Shown in pieces: positions 7,397 to 16,213 of a stretch of 64,000 bases of DNA. A program made the translations under genes and the position numbers. Positions within the stretch are counted from its first letter, which is position 1. Every line of letters begins with the position of its first letter. The notes below the pieces were generated by a model. The model was not told where the DNA came from and searched no databases. It saw nothing but the letters and a program-made list of their open reading frames with translations. This DNA comes from DATCLS01 sp036563805 (lineage in GTDB: Bacteria; Actinomycetota; Acidimicrobiia; Acidimicrobiales; VFJN01): assembly GCA_036563805.1 (NCBI GenBank), contig DATCLS010000093.1, positions 29,427-93,426 of the forward strand. Direction: 5' to 3'.

Positions 7397-10051
7397 ATGA
7401 CGCGTTGGAAGTCGGTGGGCGAGCTCCGCCCCGGAGACCCCCGACACATCGCCGGATTCGAGATCCTCGGTCGCCTCGGGCAGGGCGGCATGGGCGTCGT
7501 GTACCTGGCCGAGCACCCCGAGATGGGCCCGGCCGCGCTCAAGTTCGTCCAGCCGGGGAGCGACGACGGGACGTTCCGGGCCCGGTTCCGGCGCGAGGTC
7601 GAGGCCGTCGAGCGGGTCCGCAGCCCGCGGGTCGCCCCCGTGCTGGCGGCCGACCCCGACGCCGACACCCCGTGGCTGGCCACCGCCTTCGTCGACGGGC
7701 CCACGCTCGACGAGGCCGTCGAGGCCCGGGGCCCGATGGCGGGCGAGCGGCTGGTGTCGCTGGCGGTGGCCCTGGCCGACGCGCTGGCGGCCATCCACGC
7801 CGCCGGCGTGGTCCACCGCGACCTGAAGCCGGCCAACATCCTGCTCACGCCGGACACGCCGGTCGTCATCGACTTCGGCATCGCCGCCCTCCGGGAGGCA
7901 CCCGCCCTCACCAGGACCGGCTACATGGTCGGCACCGCCGGGTGGATGGCGCCCGAGCAGGTGCGGGCCGGGCGGCCCGGCCCCAAGGTCGACGTGTTCA
8001 CCTGGGGCCTGGTCGTCGCCTACGCCGCCTCAGGGCGGCCGCCGTTCGGCACGGGGGCGCCCGACGCCCTCGCCTACCGGGTCGTCCACGAGGAGCCCGA
8101 CCTGCCGGCCCTGCCCGATCCACTCGACCGGGTCGTGCGCTCGGCCCTGGTCAAGGACCCCAGGATCCGGCCCGAGGTGGCCGACCTGCTCACCGCCCTG
8201 ACCGACGAGCCGATCCCGGTGCCGGCCGGGCCGACCGCCGTCGGGCCCACGCTGGCCGACCGGACCGAGATCGTCCCGACGATCGTGGCCCGGGGTTGGG
8301 GCGTCGACGCCCTGCCGGCGCGGCCCGGCGCCGCGGTGGCCGGGGCCGCGGGCCTCGCGGGTGCCGCCGGGGCTGGCCTCGCGGGTGCCACCGGGGCGGC
8401 GGGCCTCGCCGGAGCCGCCGCCGACGGCGGCGACGGCGCGGGCGCCGGCGTGGCCGCGCCACCCCCGCCTGGCCAAAACGGCGGCCCCGTCCCGGCCGGC
8501 GCCGACGTCGACCCCGACCGGACGATCGTCGAGCCCCGGACGCGGTTCGCGCCCACCCCCGGGCCGGCGGGCCCGGCTGGGCCGCCGTTCTGGTTCGCCG
8601 GGGCCGAGCACCACGACGAACGGTCGCTGGCCGCCGCCTTCCAGACCAACTGGGACGAGGCCGCCGACCAGCTGTTCCGCCGGCGGAACCCGGTGTGGAT
8701 CGGCGAGCTCCGGTCCTTCCTCCAGGCCCGCGACCTCCACGAGGCCGACCGGCTCGTCGCCCGGGCCGTGGCCGAGGGGCCCGGCGACGCCCCGCCGGCG
8801 GCCGCGCTGGCCCGGCTCCTGCTGGCCCTCGACCCGGCGCTCGAGCCCCGGGTCGGCGACGTGTGGCTGACCGAGGACGGCCTGGTGGCCGTCGCCCAGG
8901 CCGTGGCCGACGGCCGCGACGGCGGCGAGCGGCTCGCCGAGATTCGGGACGCCCACGTGCTGCGCCTGTGGCGCTCGCTGCCCGGCATGGAGCGGGCGGC
9001 GTGGATCGACGAGCGCTGGCACGCCAGCCTCGAGGCGTTCGGGCGCCTGGCCGCCACCGTGAGCCCGTATGTCGGCTGGCCGACGCCGGCCGACCGGACG
9101 CGGGCCTCGGCGCTGCTGTTGCTGGGCGCCGTCCACCCCGACCACGAGCGCCGCCTGGGCCGCCAGCTGGCCGCCGCCCGCCGCACGGCCGCCCGCCACC
9201 AGGCCTGGTGGGCCCAGCTGGCGGCGGAGGGCCAGCACGCCCCGGCGGCGGCGGTCCTGGCCGTGATGACCGCGGAGCGGGCCCGCGCCCTGGCCCAGGA
9301 GGCCCGGGAAGCGGCCCGCGAGGCCGAGCGCCGCGAGCGCGAGGCCGAGCGGCAGGAACGCCAGCGCCGGGCCGCCGCCGAGGCCGCGGTCCAGCAGCCC
9401 GAGTGGCGCTACCGCCCGCTGCCCAAGGCGGAGAGCGGCGTGCGCCGCACCTGGGTGCTGGTGGTGATGGTGGCCGCGCTGCTCACGTTCCTGTGGACGC
9501 TGGGGCCGCTGGGCGACAAGCTGATCGCCTACTACACGGCGCTCGACGCCAACGGCGTCGTCGAGGACGACAAGTGGGCCGCCGACCGCCTGCAGGCGTT
9601 CCTCGACGTCAAGGACGCCGGCGGGCTGGCCGGCGTGCTGCTCTTGCTGCTGCCGGCCGCCTACGTCGCCAACCGGGCGATCGTCCGCCGCGGCGTGCGC
9701 CAGAAGGCCATGGTCCGGCTGTTCGCCGGTGCGGTCGCCGCCGTCGACGGCGCGCTGGGCTTCGTGCTGGCGGTGGCCGCCGTGGGCGGCGGGCTGGTGC
9801 TGGCCACCGGCGCCGAGAGCAAGGTGCGGGGCGGCGTGGCGCCGCCGTTCGCCGACGACCCGTGGCAGGTGGCGGGCCTGCTGCTGCCGTTCGGCGTGGT
9901 CGGGATCGTGCTGCTGGTCCGGTCGCTGTGGCGGCTGGGCCGGGCCGTGCTCGGCGGGGCGGTGGCCGGCCCGCCGCTGCCGGCCCCGCCCCGCCGCTCG
10001 GTTCCCGCCGGACCTGCCGCCCCGGTCGGGCCCGCCCCGCCCTCCTGGTGA
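7397..10051 (+). CDS. Serine/threonine protein kinase with four C-terminal membrane helices
   Basis: About 884 residues. An Hanks-type kinase domain fills the first ~275 residues: glycine loop GRLGQGGMGVVYLAE, AALKF lysine, VVHRDLKPANILL catalytic loop, IDFGIA for DFG and GWMAPEQ for APE, so it should be active. An Ala/Gly/Pro-rich linker follows (residues ~275-400), then a helical region with a charged coiled coil (AQEAREAAREAERREREAER, ~residues 630-660). Four membrane segments lie at roughly 685-705, 745-765, 775-812 and 825-850. The topology is unlike PknB, which has one membrane helix and extracellular PASTA repeats. The start is TTG 7388 (leaderless) or ATG 7397; ATG is used here. Confidence 0.87.
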   Translation: MTRWKSVGELRPGDPRHIAGFEILGRLGQGGMGVVYLAEHPEMGPAALKFVQPGSDDGTFRARFRREVEAVERVRSPRVAPVLAADPDADTPWLATAFVDGPTLDEAVEARGPMAGERLVSLAVALADALAAIHAAGVVHRDLKPANILLTPDTPVVIDFGIAALREAPALTRTGYMVGTAGWMAPEQVRAGRPGPKVDVFTWGLVVAYAASGRPPFGTGAPDALAYRVVHEEPDLPALPDPLDRVVRSALVKDPRIRPEVADLLTALTDEPIPVPAGPTAVGPTLADRTEIVPTIVARGWGVDALPARPGAAVAGAAGLAGAAGAGLAGATGAAGLAGAAADGGDGAGAGVAAPPPPGQNGGPVPAGADVDPDRTIVEPRTRFAPTPGPAGPAGPPFWFAGAEHHDERSLAAAFQTNWDEAADQLFRRRNPVWIGELRSFLQARDLHEADRLVARAVAEGPGDAPPAAALARLLLALDPALEPRVGDVWLTEDGLVAVAQAVADGRDGGERLAEIRDAHVLRLWRSLPGMERAAWIDERWHASLEAFGRLAATVSPYVGWPTPADRTRASALLLLGAVHPDHERRLGRQLAAARRTAARHQAWWAQLAAEGQHAPAAAVLAVMTAERARALAQEAREAAREAERREREAERQERQRRAAAEAAVQQPEWRYRPLPKAESGVRRTWVLVVMVAALLTFLWTLGPLGDKLIAYYTALDANGVVEDDKWAADRLQAFLDVKDAGGLAGVLLLLLPAAYVANRAIVRRGVRQKAMVRLFAGAVAAVDGALGFVLAVAAVGGGLVLATGAESKVRGGVAPPFADDPWQVAGLLLPFGVVGIVLLVRSLWRLGRAVLGGAVAGPPLPAPPRRSVPAGPAAPVGPAPPSW

Positions 10052-10202
10052 CTGCCCGCCTCGCCGGCCCGTTCACGGCGGCCTCCACGGGCCCGGTTGT
10101 CGGGCTCGTCGCTTGGAGCGGCCGGTGCCAGCGGCCCGGTAGCCGCCGGTCCCGCCGGCCCGGCGGCCGCCCGCCCGACCGCCCGGCCCGGGTGGCCCGG
10201 CG

Positions 10203-10556
10203 TCAGGCCGGGGCGCTGACCCGGCTCGTCGCTCCCTGGCCCGGGGCCGAGGCGGCCGAGGGGGCCGGCGGGACGTGGAACGGGTCGTGCTCGCTCAACA
10301 GCCGCTCGAGCTTGACCTCGTCGACCCGGGCCACGACGTTGCGGGCCTCGTGCTGGTCGCGGAGGGTCTTGCTCAGGCTGATCGTCGAGCTGACGGTGAA
10401 CAGGGCGGCGAGCGCGAGGAACGCCCGCTCCCAGGCGGTCACCGGCAGGTAGGCGATGCCCACGCCGAGCGACCCGGAGGAGACGGCGAACGCCACCTGG
10501 GTCTGGAACACCCAGGCTGTGCTGTGGTGCATCGGGAGGTTGGCGTTGGTCGTCAT
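10203..10556 (-). CDS. YiaA/YiaB two-helix membrane protein
   Basis: 117 residues. The centre matches the YiaA/YiaB domain: WVFQTQVAFAVSSGSLGVGI then LPVTAWERAFLALAALFTVS, two adjacent membrane helices, followed by a charged cytoplasmic segment (LSKTLRDQHEARNVVARVDE). The C-terminal tail is Pro/Ala-rich. The ATG at 10556 starts just before the conserved part; upstream codons look non-coding. YiaA/B proteins have no established biochemical function. It is convergent with the kinase gene; a short hairpin (CCCGGC/GCCGGG, 10196-10212) overlaps its stop codon. Confidence 0.75.
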   Translation of the reverse strand: MTTNANLPMHHSTAWVFQTQVAFAVSSGSLGVGIAYLPVTAWERAFLALAALFTVSSTISLSKTLRDQHEARNVVARVDEVKLERLLSEHDPFHVPPAPSAASAPGQGATSRVSAPA

Positions 10557-10936
10557 GCCCCGATCGTCGGCCGGCGGCGGCCCGCCGGCCATCGGGGGTA
10601 CCGCCCAGATCTCCCCGGGGGCCGCCGCAGTCGGCGGACGATCCCGGTACGGCGGGCGCCGTGCGCCTCGCGGCCTCCTGGGAGGCGCACGGTACGCCGG
10701 GATGGTGGGTCGGCCACCTCGAGCCCGGGACCGCGATGGTGTCGCCGAGCTCGCCGCCGCCGTCGTCTCGCCGGGCCCCACGGCCTACGGCCCCGCGGCG
10801 ACGTGGCGGTCGTCGGGCCCGAGCCGATCCGGCAGCCCACCGCCCGCACCAGGATCGCCCGGGCGCCCCTGACCGGGCCACCGAAGCCGCCGGTGGCCGC
10901 GGGCGAGCGCCGCCGTGCCCACCGGCGGTCGGGCCG
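10557..10936. other. 380-bp intergenic region without a convincing gene
   Basis: Several open frames cross this stretch, but none shows a recognisable domain or a supported start. The only clear structure is the hairpin at 10660-10691. The region should hold the promoter of the YiaA/B gene. Confidence 0.5.
10660..10691. other. 10-bp perfect hairpin in the YiaA/B upstream region
   Basis: CGTGCGCCTC (10660-10669) and GAGGCGCACG (10682-10691) are exact reverse complements around a 12-nt loop. No T-tract follows on either strand. It lies downstream of the TrmH gene on the minus strand and upstream of YiaA/B, so it could end the first transcript or sit in the leader of the second. Confidence 0.4.
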
Positions 10937-11589
10937 TCAGGACAGCACGTGCTGGCGGATCCAGGTGTGCATGGCGATGCCCGACGCCACGCCCGCGTTG
11001 ATCGATCGCGTCGAGCCGAACATGGTGATCGAGCACACCTGGGCGCAGATGGACCGGGCCGCCTCCGACAGCCCGGGGCCCTCCTGGCCGAACAGCAGCA
11101 GGCACCGGCGGGGGAGGGTGGTCGACTCGAGCGGCACCGAGCCCGGCAGGTTGTCGATGCCGACCACGACCAGGCCGGCCTCCTCGGCCCGGGCCGCCAG
11201 CGCCTCGACCGTCGGGTGGTGCTCGATGTGCTGGTAGCGGTCGGTGACCATGGCGCCCCGCCGGTTCCACCGCCGCCGGCCGACGATGTGGACGGCCTCG
11301 GCGAGGAAGGCGTTGGCGTTGCGCACGACCGTGCCGATGTTCAGGTCGTGGCGCCAGTTCTCGACCCCGACGTGGAACGGGTGCCGGCGCCGGTCGAGGT
11401 CGGCGACGATCGCCTCGACCCGCCAGTAGCGGTAGCGGTCGACGACGTTGCGGCGGTCGCCGGCGGCCAGCAGCGCCGGGTCGAGCCGGGGGTCGTCGGG
11501 CCAGGGGCGCGGGTGGGGACCGACCCCGACCTCGTGCCCGCCCGGCTCGTCGGGACCGGTCCCGGCGTCGCGGTCGGGCTCGACGTCAC
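10937..11589 (-). CDS. SpoU/TrmH-family RNA 2'-O-methyltransferase; start unresolved, possible frameshift
   Basis: The C-terminal ~200 residues are a clear SPOUT methyltransferase: NLGTV-like motif NIGTVVRNANAF, then GIDNLPGSVPLES, LLFGQEGPGLSEAA and the closing ITMFGSTRSINAGVASGIAMH. Such enzymes 2'-O-methylate tRNA or rRNA with SAM. The frame encoding this domain has no ATG, GTG or TTG from residue N of NIGTVVRNAN back through the whole intergenic region and far into pspA. The best-looking start, GTG 11589 (MTSSPTATPG), is in another frame. Either a frameshift lies between about 11590 and 11500 or a non-standard start is used. The span given assumes the GTG, so its length is not a multiple of three. 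Confidence 0.7.
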
Positions 11590-11715
11590 GGCCCGCCCGG
11601 TCCAGTCCGCTCTGATCGCGGCCGCCCGGCTCGCCGGGTCCGCCCCCGGCCGTGTGCCCGCCCTCGTCGCCCCCGGCGCCGGCGGGCGGGTCGGGCGCCG
11701 GGGTCGACCGCGGCG

Positions 11716-12507
11716 TCAGCTGGCGCCCGGCGCGTCGCCGGGGGTGGCGCCCTCGGCCCCGCTGTCCGCGCTCGTCCCCTCGCCCGGGCCCAGGCCGAGC
11801 TGGGCCCGGATCTGCGACAGCCGGGCCTGGGCCTCGACGTTCATCGAGGCCTGCTCGACCTCGAGCATGCGGGTCTCGACCGACGACTCGGTCAGCTCGG
11901 CCATGCCCTTGGCCTTGGCGTAGCGGGCCTCGATCTTGTCGCGCACCTCGTCGAGCGTCGGCACGTCCTGGCCCACGGCCTCGGACAGCGACGCCATCGC
12001 CGTGTTCATCTGCTCCTGCATCTTCGCCTGGTCGAGCTGTGACAGGAGCTTCTGGCGCTCGGCGAGCTTCTGCTGCAGGGCGTTGGCGTTCTGCTGGACG
12101 GCGCTCTTGGCCTGGTTGGCGGCCTGCGTCGACTGGAGGTGCAGCGCCTTGAGGTCCTCGACCTCGCGCTCGAGGGCGATCATCCGGTTGGCGAAGGCCT
12201 CGGCGCTCGACGTGTACTGCGCGGCTTTGGCCTGGTCGCCGGCCTTGGCGGCCTCCTCGGCCATGAGCACGGCCTGCCGGGCGTTGGCGTTGACCTTCTC
12301 GAGCTCGCCCATCGTCCGGTTCAACCGGATCTCGGTCTGCTTCTGGTGGGCGATGACGTTGGCGGCCTGCTCCTTCAGGCGGCGCTGCTGCTCCTGCGCC
12401 TCGGCGATCGCTTGTTCCAGCTGCACCTTGGGGTCGGCGCGCTCGTTGAACGAGGACGTGAGCTTCGCCGTGAGGTAGGCCCACCAGCGTCGGAACAGTT
12501 TCAGCAT
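11716..12507 (-). CDS. pspA: PspA/IM30 family membrane-stress protein
   Basis: 263 residues, almost entirely helical and charged, with the PspA/IM30 (bacterial ESCRT-III-like) pattern: amphipathic N-terminus MLKLFRRWWAYLTAKLTSS, then DPKVQLEQAIAEAQEQQRRL and long heptad-like helices to about residue 230, ending in a Gly/Ala tail. PspA coats stressed membranes from the cytoplasmic side. The start is very well supported: TAACCT (12519-12514) lies 6 nt upstream of the ATG, indicating a leaderless mRNA. No PspB/PspC or PspF homologue is nearby. The TrmH gene lies downstream on the same strand. Confidence 0.93.
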   Translation of the reverse strand: MLKLFRRWWAYLTAKLTSSFNERADPKVQLEQAIAEAQEQQRRLKEQAANVIAHQKQTEIRLNRTMGELEKVNANARQAVLMAEEAAKAGDQAKAAQYTSSAEAFANRMIALEREVEDLKALHLQSTQAANQAKSAVQQNANALQQKLAERQKLLSQLDQAKMQEQMNTAMASLSEAVGQDVPTLDEVRDKIEARYAKAKGMAELTESSVETRMLEVEQASMNVEAQARLSQIRAQLGLGPGEGTSADSGAEGATPGDAPGAS

Positions 12508-12513
12508 GGGAGC

Positions 12514-12519
12514 AGGTTA
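12514..12519 (-). promoter_or_regulatory. Leaderless -10 box of pspA
   Basis: TAACCT on the minus strand is followed by 6 nt (GCTCCC) and the ATG of pspA, the spacing expected when transcription begins at the start codon. Confidence 0.6.
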
Positions 12520-12578
12520 CGCCACGCCTCGCGCTGTCCACGCCGCGCTGGCGACGGCGGACGGGGCGGTCCCCCCGG

Positions 12579-15314
12579 TCAGCGGCGCAGCAGGGCGGTG
12601 ACCCGGCCGAGCATGGCGTGCGCCTCCGGCACCCTCAGCGTGTACGCCACCGCCAGGTAGGCGACGCCGGCGGGGCCGAGCACGAGCGGCGCCGAGATCA
12701 GCGAGTAGAGGTCGCCGACGGCCAGCTCCATCCCGAACGCCACGACGGCGGCGGCGATGCAGGCGGCCGAGATGGGGTTGATCCACCGCCCGCCCAGGCG
12801 CGACCGCCCGATGCGCCAGGCGACGGCGGTGCTCAGCAGCCGGTACTCCAGCCACGATGACAGGGCGGCCCCGAGGGCCAGGCCGACGATGCCCAGGTGG
12901 GGGACGCCGCCGGTCTGCGTCCGGGCGGCCTCGCTCAGCGGCCCGAGGGCGATGACGTCGCCCCAACCGTGGACGGCGCCGCTCTCCACCGTCAGCCGGT
13001 CGAGCGGGAACATGAGCGCCAGGCCGACCAGCGCCGCCACCGTGACCCGCACCGCGGCCAGGCGGGCCGGCGTCCGGGCGTCGCCCAGGGCGTACAGGGC
13101 GTTCTGCAGGAGCCTGGACGCGGTGGTCGCCGGGAGGCCCAGCGAGAAGGCGGCGATGACGTACCAGATGGCGATCGTGTCGTCGCTGCCGATGGCCCCC
13201 CGCTGGAACAGGACCCGCACGACCTGGTCGCCGACCACGATGAACAGGGCGGTGGTGGGGGCCACGTAGAACAGGATGCGGGCCATGCCGTCCTCGAGCC
13301 GCCGGCGGAACGCCCGCCGGGTCTCGGGGTCGTGCACCCGCACCTCCGACAGGTCCGGCAGCTCGGCGGCCGCCACGCTCATGCCGAACACGCTGATCGG
13401 CAGCAGGTACAGGACCTGGGCGTAGGTCAGCGCCGACACCGCGCCCACGGCCAGGAAGCTGGCCAGCCACAGGTCGACGTAGCCGAGGATCTGCACGACG
13501 CCCCGGCCCATGACGACCGGGCCGAACCGCGACAGGACGGTCCGCACGCCGGGCAGGCGCGTGTTGAGGCTGAGCCGGATGGCGCCCAGCACCCGCAGCA
13601 CGCTCGGGATCTGGACCGCCACCTGGCCGATGCTGCCGAGCAGCACGCCCCAGGCCAGCGCCTGGGCCAGCTCGGTCCGGCTGGCGCCGATGAGCGCGAC
13701 GACGAGGAGGGTGGCGATCTGGGCCGCGTTCCACACGACCGGCGCCACGTACGAGAGGAAGAACTTGCGATGGCTGTTGAGGACGCCGAGGCACCAGGCC
13801 GACAGCGGCATGAGCCCCATGGCCGGGAACATGATGCGGACGAGGTCGACCGTGAGGTCGAAACGGGCGTCGTTGCTGAAGCCGGTGACCAGCGTGGCCG
13901 CCACCTGCTCGCTGAAGATCAGCCCGACGAACGTGAGCACGCCGGACAGGGCGAGCAGCAGGGCGCAGATGGCCCCGGCCAGCCGGCCGGCCGCCTCCTC
14001 GTCGCCGTCGGTCCGCATGCGCACGTAGACGGGGATGAACGACGCCGACAGCACGCCCTCGCCCAGCAGGTTCTGCAGCGTGTTGGGGATGCGCAGCGCC
14101 GCCTTGAAGGCGTCGGCGGCCGCGGTGGTGCCCAGGTAGCGGCCGATGAGCATCTCGCGGATGAGCCCCGCGAAGCGGGACAGCATGATGCCGGCCGCCA
14201 CCAGCAGCGAGGACTTGCCGGTCGACGGGCGCTTCTCCGCCTCGGCCGCGGCCGGGCGGGACGGGGCGGTCGGTGGGACCGGCTCTTGCGCCGCGTCGGG
14301 CGCGGCCGGCGGCGCCCCCGGTGGGGCGCCCGGCGGTGCCCCCGGTGGCGCCGCCGACGGTGCTGCCGGCGGTGCACCCGGCGGGGCGAACACGCTCGCC
14401 CCCGGCCGTGGGGGCGGGATCGGCTCCCGGTCGGCGGCGGGCGGGGCGCCGGGAGGCGGGGCCAGGTCGACGGGCGCCGCCGCGCTCGGGGCCCGGGGCT
14501 CGACGTCGCCGGCCTGGCGCAGCGCCCGCAGCTCCTCGGCGATGGGCAGCTCGACCGTGGGGGCGTCGGGCTCGTACCAGCCGAGGATCGGGTCGTGGGC
14601 AGCGGCGCCGAAGCGTCCGCCGCCGTCGGGGAACCGGCTGCCCTCGGGGGGCGTGCCCCGCAGGCCCAGCAGCCGGGCTTGGCGGCGGCTGGTCGCCCCG
14701 TAGTGGAGCTCCTCCTCGCCGGCCCCGCGGCGGACGATGCGGCGGCCGCGCCACCGGCGGCCGCCGGTCCCGCCGCCCAGGTCGTCGTCCTCGTCCCAGC
14801 CGCCGCCGGCCGGCGCCGGGTCGTCGGGCCCGGGGTCGCCCCAGCCGCGGCCGGCCGAACCGGCGGGGGCGGGCTCGTCCCACCGGCCGCCGGCCTGGTG
14901 GACGTCCCACCCGCCGGCGCCCGGGCCGGCGGGCTCCGGCTCGGACCAGGCGCTGGCACCGGGGGCGGCGGCCTCCGGCTCGGACCAGGCGCTGGCGCTC
15001 GGGCCGGCGGGCTCGGCGGCCCGCCAGCCGCCCGCGGCGGGCTCGGCGGGGGCGGGTTCGTCCCAGCGGCCCGCGCCCCGCCCCGCCGCCCAGGGATCCC
15101 CGCCGGCCTGGTGGGCGTCCCACCCGCCGGCGCCCGGGCCGGCGGGCTCGTCCCACTCGGCATCGTCCCACTCGGCGTCGTCCCACGCCGCGTCGTCCCA
15201 TCCGGCCTCGTCCGGGGCGCCGTCGTCCCAGCCGGGCCGGCGCGGGCCGCCCGGCGGCCCGTCGTCCGGGGGGTCGGGCTGTCGTCGGCGGTCCCCAGGC
15301 ACCGGCCGGTTCAT
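12579..15314 (-). CDS. murJ: Lipid II flippase MurJ with long disordered N-terminal tail
   Basis: 911 residues. Residues ~369-911 are a MurJ/MviN core of about 14 membrane helices beginning SLLVAAGIMLSRFAGLIREM, with GRYLGTTAAADAFKAALRIPN and LLGEGVLSASFIPVY, all typical. MurJ moves lipid II across the membrane for peptidoglycan synthesis. The first ~368 residues are an extra cytoplasmic tail: tandem WDD(A/E) repeats around residues 30-50, Trp/Glu/Pro/Ala-rich repeats (SAWSEPE, GWDVHQAGG) to about 160, a charged patch, then a Pro/Gly/Ala linker. The ATG overlaps the stop of the upstream gene (ATGA), so the two are translationally coupled. Actinobacterial MurJ proteins are often enlarged, but I do not know this particular tail. 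Confidence 0.93.
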   Translation of the reverse strand: MNRPVPGDRRRQPDPPDDGPPGGPRRPGWDDGAPDEAGWDDAAWDDAEWDDAEWDEPAGPGAGGWDAHQAGGDPWAAGRGAGRWDEPAPAEPAAGGWRAAEPAGPSASAWSEPEAAAPGASAWSEPEPAGPGAGGWDVHQAGGRWDEPAPAGSAGRGWGDPGPDDPAPAGGGWDEDDDLGGGTGGRRWRGRRIVRRGAGEEELHYGATSRRQARLLGLRGTPPEGSRFPDGGGRFGAAAHDPILGWYEPDAPTVELPIAEELRALRQAGDVEPRAPSAAAPVDLAPPPGAPPAADREPIPPPRPGASVFAPPGAPPAAPSAAPPGAPPGAPPGAPPAAPDAAQEPVPPTAPSRPAAAEAEKRPSTGKSSLLVAAGIMLSRFAGLIREMLIGRYLGTTAAADAFKAALRIPNTLQNLLGEGVLSASFIPVYVRMRTDGDEEAAGRLAGAICALLLALSGVLTFVGLIFSEQVAATLVTGFSNDARFDLTVDLVRIMFPAMGLMPLSAWCLGVLNSHRKFFLSYVAPVVWNAAQIATLLVVALIGASRTELAQALAWGVLLGSIGQVAVQIPSVLRVLGAIRLSLNTRLPGVRTVLSRFGPVVMGRGVVQILGYVDLWLASFLAVGAVSALTYAQVLYLLPISVFGMSVAAAELPDLSEVRVHDPETRRAFRRRLEDGMARILFYVAPTTALFIVVGDQVVRVLFQRGAIGSDDTIAIWYVIAAFSLGLPATTASRLLQNALYALGDARTPARLAAVRVTVAALVGLALMFPLDRLTVESGAVHGWGDVIALGPLSEAARTQTGGVPHLGIVGLALGAALSSWLEYRLLSTAVAWRIGRSRLGGRWINPISAACIAAAVVAFGMELAVGDLYSLISAPLVLGPAGVAYLAVAYTLRVPEAHAMLGRVTALLRR
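14889..15149. repeat. 48-bp direct repeats within the murJ tail
   Basis: Two 48-bp copies (14889-14936 and 15102-15149) differ at a single base and encode the repeated GGWD(V/A)HQAGG segment. Between them, the codons for (A/S)AWSEPE are duplicated in tandem. Near-identity at DNA level suggests recent duplication rather than codon-level conservation. Confidence 0.7.
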
Positions 15315-16087
15315 CCGGACGCGCCGGGGGGCAGACCTCCCGGCGCGGTGCCGTGCGTCTCGTCCAGCGCCTGCCGCAAGGCCTCCATCTCGGTCACGAG
15401 CTCGTTGACGTCGGCCCCCAGGGTGCCCGCCGAGGCCGCGGAGTCGGCCACCGCCGACCGGGTGGACAGCTCGAGCGCCCGGGCCACGGCCTCGTCCATG
15501 CGGGCGTCCAGCATGCGCAGCTGGGTTTGGGTGCGTGTGATGGTCCGGTCGAGCCGCTCGGCGGTCGCCTTCTGCTGCTCGAGCGACCGGACGACCGTCT
15601 CGAGCGCCGGGTCCTCGGCGTCGCCGATGGTGAGCTGGGCGCGCCGCCGGTCGACGTCCGCGACGTCGATGCCCTTGCGGGCCCGGACGAGCGCCTGGCC
15701 CCGCTGGGCGATGCGCCACGTCTCCTCGGCGCCGGCGTGCATACGCCGGGCGATGTCGGCCAGGTGGTCGCGCAGCGGGCCGGGCTCGAGGCGCAGCACG
15801 ACCTCGTCGAAGCGGTTGCGGGCCTGCAACGCCTCCTGCACGAAGCGCCGCCACGGCTCCTGGAGCGTGAACGGGTCGATGCGCTCGGCCCGCCGGCGGC
15901 GGGGCACGGCCAGCGCCACCCGGACGGCCCAGGCGACCACGCCGAGCACGACCGCGAGGGCCAGCGGCAGGCCGGCGACCGCGGCCACGACGGCCACGAC
16001 CACGCCGATGACGATGCCCGACGGCGCCACGAGGGCGCGGGCCACCTGGGGCGTGAAGAAGCGGTCGCGCAGGGAGCCTCCGGCCAT
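15311..16087 (-). CDS. Membrane-anchored coiled-coil protein coupled to murJ
   Basis: 258 residues; no family recognised with certainty. Residues ~20-65 form two membrane segments (ALVAPSGIVIGVVVAVVAAV and LPLALAVVLGVVAWAVRVAL). The rest is cytoplasmic and helical, with a segment PFTLQEPWRRFVQEALQARNRFDEVV and a long coiled coil (VVRSLEQQKATAERLDRTIT). The ATG at 16087 is 10 nt downstream of a TAGCCT box on the minus strand, implying a very short leader; the in-frame start 93 nt upstream lacks such a signal. Its stop overlaps the murJ start, which suggests a role tied to MurJ such as scaffold or regulator. That role is inference from position only. Confidence 0.72.
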   Translation of the reverse strand: MAGGSLRDRFFTPQVARALVAPSGIVIGVVVAVVAAVAGLPLALAVVLGVVAWAVRVALAVPRRRRAERIDPFTLQEPWRRFVQEALQARNRFDEVVLRLEPGPLRDHLADIARRMHAGAEETWRIAQRGQALVRARKGIDVADVDRRRAQLTIGDAEDPALETVVRSLEQQKATAERLDRTITRTQTQLRMLDARMDEAVARALELSTRSAVADSAASAGTLGADVNELVTEMEALRQALDETHGTAPGGLPPGASG

Positions 16088-16213
16088 AACCGCGGCCAGG
16101 CTACGCGGCGCCGGGCTGCCGGGGCGGCATGCGCCCGGTAAGCCGGCGAGTCCCGGCGGGACCGCGACGACCGGGCCCACCCGGGAGACCGGCGCGACCG
16201 GCGCCCGCCGGCC

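Noticed and set aside
8330..8460. GC-rich repetitive tract in the kinase gene
   Set aside because: It is the Ala/Gly low-complexity linker of the kinase, in frame, with no independent element.
10557..10936. Open frames on both strands in the YiaA/B upstream region
   Set aside because: Composition is Arg/Pro/Gly-rich, starts lack support and the frames continue antisense into real genes.
14273..14400. Repetitive GGTGC/GGCGCC units resembling a repeat array
   Set aside because: These encode the Pro/Gly/Ala linker of MurJ (PPGAPPGAPPGAPPAAP); units are irregular and without spacers, so not a CRISPR or other array.
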